Shown here one piece after another: positions 5,916-6,805 of a DNA stretch of 6,805 bases (position 1 is its first letter; the number at the start of each line of letters is the position of its first letter). This DNA comes from JBLIOB01 sp047639575 (lineage in GTDB: Bacteria > Bacteroidota > Bacteroidia > Flavobacteriales_D > Parvicellaceae), in assembly GCA_047639575.1 (NCBI GenBank), contig JBLIOB010000232.1, forward strand, positions 1 through 6,805, given 5' to 3'. Under the pieces are notes generated by a model that made no database searches, was not told the DNA's origin, and was given only the letters and a program-made list of their open reading frames with translations. The translations under genes and the position numbers were made by a program.

Positions 5916-6034
5916 TATTAAACGTATTCCTCTGGATATTGGTCATTTTATTTTTTCCATTATCGCTTATTTTCGTAGCCTATTACAAGCAGCAAAAACG
6001 GAAGAAAATCTATTGGGAGGAAGATTCCGACTGA
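5907..6034 (+). CDS. Possible small single-helix membrane protein, start disrupted
   Basis: A frame open from 5903 to the TGA at 6032-6034 encodes ILNVFLWILVILFFPLSLIF, then VAYYKQQKRKKIYWEEDSD. That is one strongly hydrophobic helix, a basic patch and an acidic end, the layout of a small inner-membrane protein with its C-terminus in the cytoplasm. The only standard start in this frame is TTG at 5939, which would cut the helix short (31 residues). An ATG at 5907 lies in a different frame and stops after four codons. One extra base near 5912-5915 would join them and give a clean 42-residue protein beginning MNLILNVF. So the gene may be intact elsewhere and broken here by a one-base loss or sequence error. 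Its end overlaps the 3' end of the convergent DoxX-like gene by 25 bases. I do not recognise a family. Chance cannot be excluded at this length. Confidence 0.4.
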
Positions 6035-6805
6035 AATAAGTACTCGTTTGTTGACCAGTGAAATTCATTTTTCTTTATTGGTAGAGCATTTAAATCAACT
6101 TTATTGAATAGCAGATCTATTCTCTCATTATTAAATTTTCCAAAAACTTTTAGGAAGTCTGGTTCGTCTTTAAAACCAAAAACTCCAACCTCATTCTGAT
6201 TATCGAAGACGCTAATCACATTAATAACTGTATCTACCTGCATTTCATAGTCCACGAATTTATCTTCCCAATCTTGGATAATAAAATATCCTTCTCTGTG
6301 TACAAATGCATTTTTCCATTTAACCTGTTCCCCCTCTGTGGATGTAATATGGTAGGCACCATATAGATATGGCTTTTCTCCGACATCATCATTAAATGAA
6401 TTCATTTCCACATAGGGATAAAATGCATCCATTATAACAAAAGCGATTAACAGGAACTTTCCTAACTTATAAAATAGAGACTTGTTAGCCACTACCCTCG
6501 GTTTCCATGACTCTGATGGTTCAACTCTCTTATTCAAAATGAAAAACGCGATTAAACGTTTTAAATCTGGAACAATGAGCATAATACATAACAGGAACAA
6601 AAAGCTTGACAAGAGTTTAACAGAGATGTCGAATGAGAAATTGATCATTATGACATTCATCATTATCCCTGACAACAACAGGGCTCCTAATACTCTGGTT
6701 TTTCTAAATAGCAATAAGCTTGCCGCTAGAATTTCAATTAAGCCAGCAAAAACCGTGTACTCGTACGAACTGCCCATGGAACTCCAAAAAAGAATATCCT
6801 TGGTA
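6010..6805 (-). CDS. DoxX-like integral membrane protein, 5' end missing
   Basis: The frame runs off the window with no stop (264 residues visible). Nine codons before the ATG at 6777 encode TKDILFWSS, which continues sensibly into MGSSYEYTVFAGLIEILA, so that ATG is internal and the real start is outside. Counting from that Met, membrane helices lie near residues 5-24, 28-47, 53-71 and 101-122. The first three match the C-terminal half of a DoxX-like bundle (YTVFAGLIEILAASLLLFRKT, LGALLLSGIMMNVIMINFSFD, VKLLS). Residues 124-255 form a soluble tail (KPYLYGAYHI, FVHREGYFIIQD) ending with EFHWSTNEYLF, comparable to the FHWxNEYPFNR ending of Bacteroidota members. DoxX-like proteins are inner-membrane proteins of mostly unknown function, sometimes linked to redox or quinone metabolism. 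It lies on the same strand as, and upstream of, the MuiA-family gene, but 212 bases and a promoter candidate separate them. Confidence 0.85.
   Translation of the reverse strand, partial: TKDILFWSSMGSSYEYTVFAGLIEILAASLLLFRKTRVLGALLLSGIMMNVIMINFSFDISVKLLSSFLFLLCIMLIVPDLKRLIAFFILNKRVEPSESWKPRVVANKSLFYKLGKFLLIAFVIMDAFYPYVEMNSFNDDVGEKPYLYGAYHITSTEGEQVKWKNAFVHREGYFIIQDWEDKFVDYEMQVDTVINVISVFDNQNEVGVFGFKDEPDFLKVFGKFNNERIDLLFNKVDLNALPIKKNEFHWSTNEYLFQSESSSQ

Overview
The window looks like chromosomal DNA from a marine or freshwater Bacteroidota, most likely order Flavobacteriales (Crocinitomicaceae/Cryomorphaceae-like). The evidence is a type IX secretion (T9SS) C-terminal sorting domain, a Bacteroidota-type fibre/adhesin-like protein, AT-rich DNA, starts without Shine-Dalgarno sequences, and promoter-like TTG / TAnnTTTG elements. 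I see no mobile elements, RNA genes, CRISPR arrays or phage structural operons.

Layout. (1) Positions 1-144 are AT-rich and non-coding, with a weak Bacteroidota-type promoter candidate just before the first gene. (2) Positions 145-2628 (+) hold a tight two-gene unit. A small secreted protein made mostly of a T9SS sorting domain is followed with no spacer (TAG then ATG) by a 671-residue modular surface/fibre-like protein. (3) Positions 2629-2808 contain a strong hairpin and then an open, conserved-looking frame with no ATG/GTG/TTG. This frame is the natural N-terminus of the next gene. (4) Positions 2809-3930 (+) hold a soluble GAF-HisKA_2-HATPase sensor kinase with no response regulator nearby. 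(5) Positions 3941-5797 (-) hold a tail-to-tail secreted MuiA-family protein (DUF4140/DUF4139) with an unusual SprB-repeat-like insert. (6) Positions 5798-6009 hold the likely MuiA promoter, a perfect 16-bp palindrome, and a short single-helix membrane ORF on + whose start appears broken by one base. (7) Positions 6010-6805 (-) hold the 3' part of a DoxX-like membrane protein that runs off the window.

How the genes may work together. Only the first pair shows clear coupling: both proteins carry signal peptides, they sit in one transcript direction and their reading frames abut, so joint export to the cell surface is plausible. The kinase, the MuiA-like protein and the DoxX-like protein are separate units with no shared pathway that the sequence shows. 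I do not see a clearly new multi-gene system. The most unusual items are the start-less kinase, the SprB-like insert in the MuiA-family protein, the one-base-broken small membrane ORF at the palindrome, and the abutting T9SS/fibre pair.
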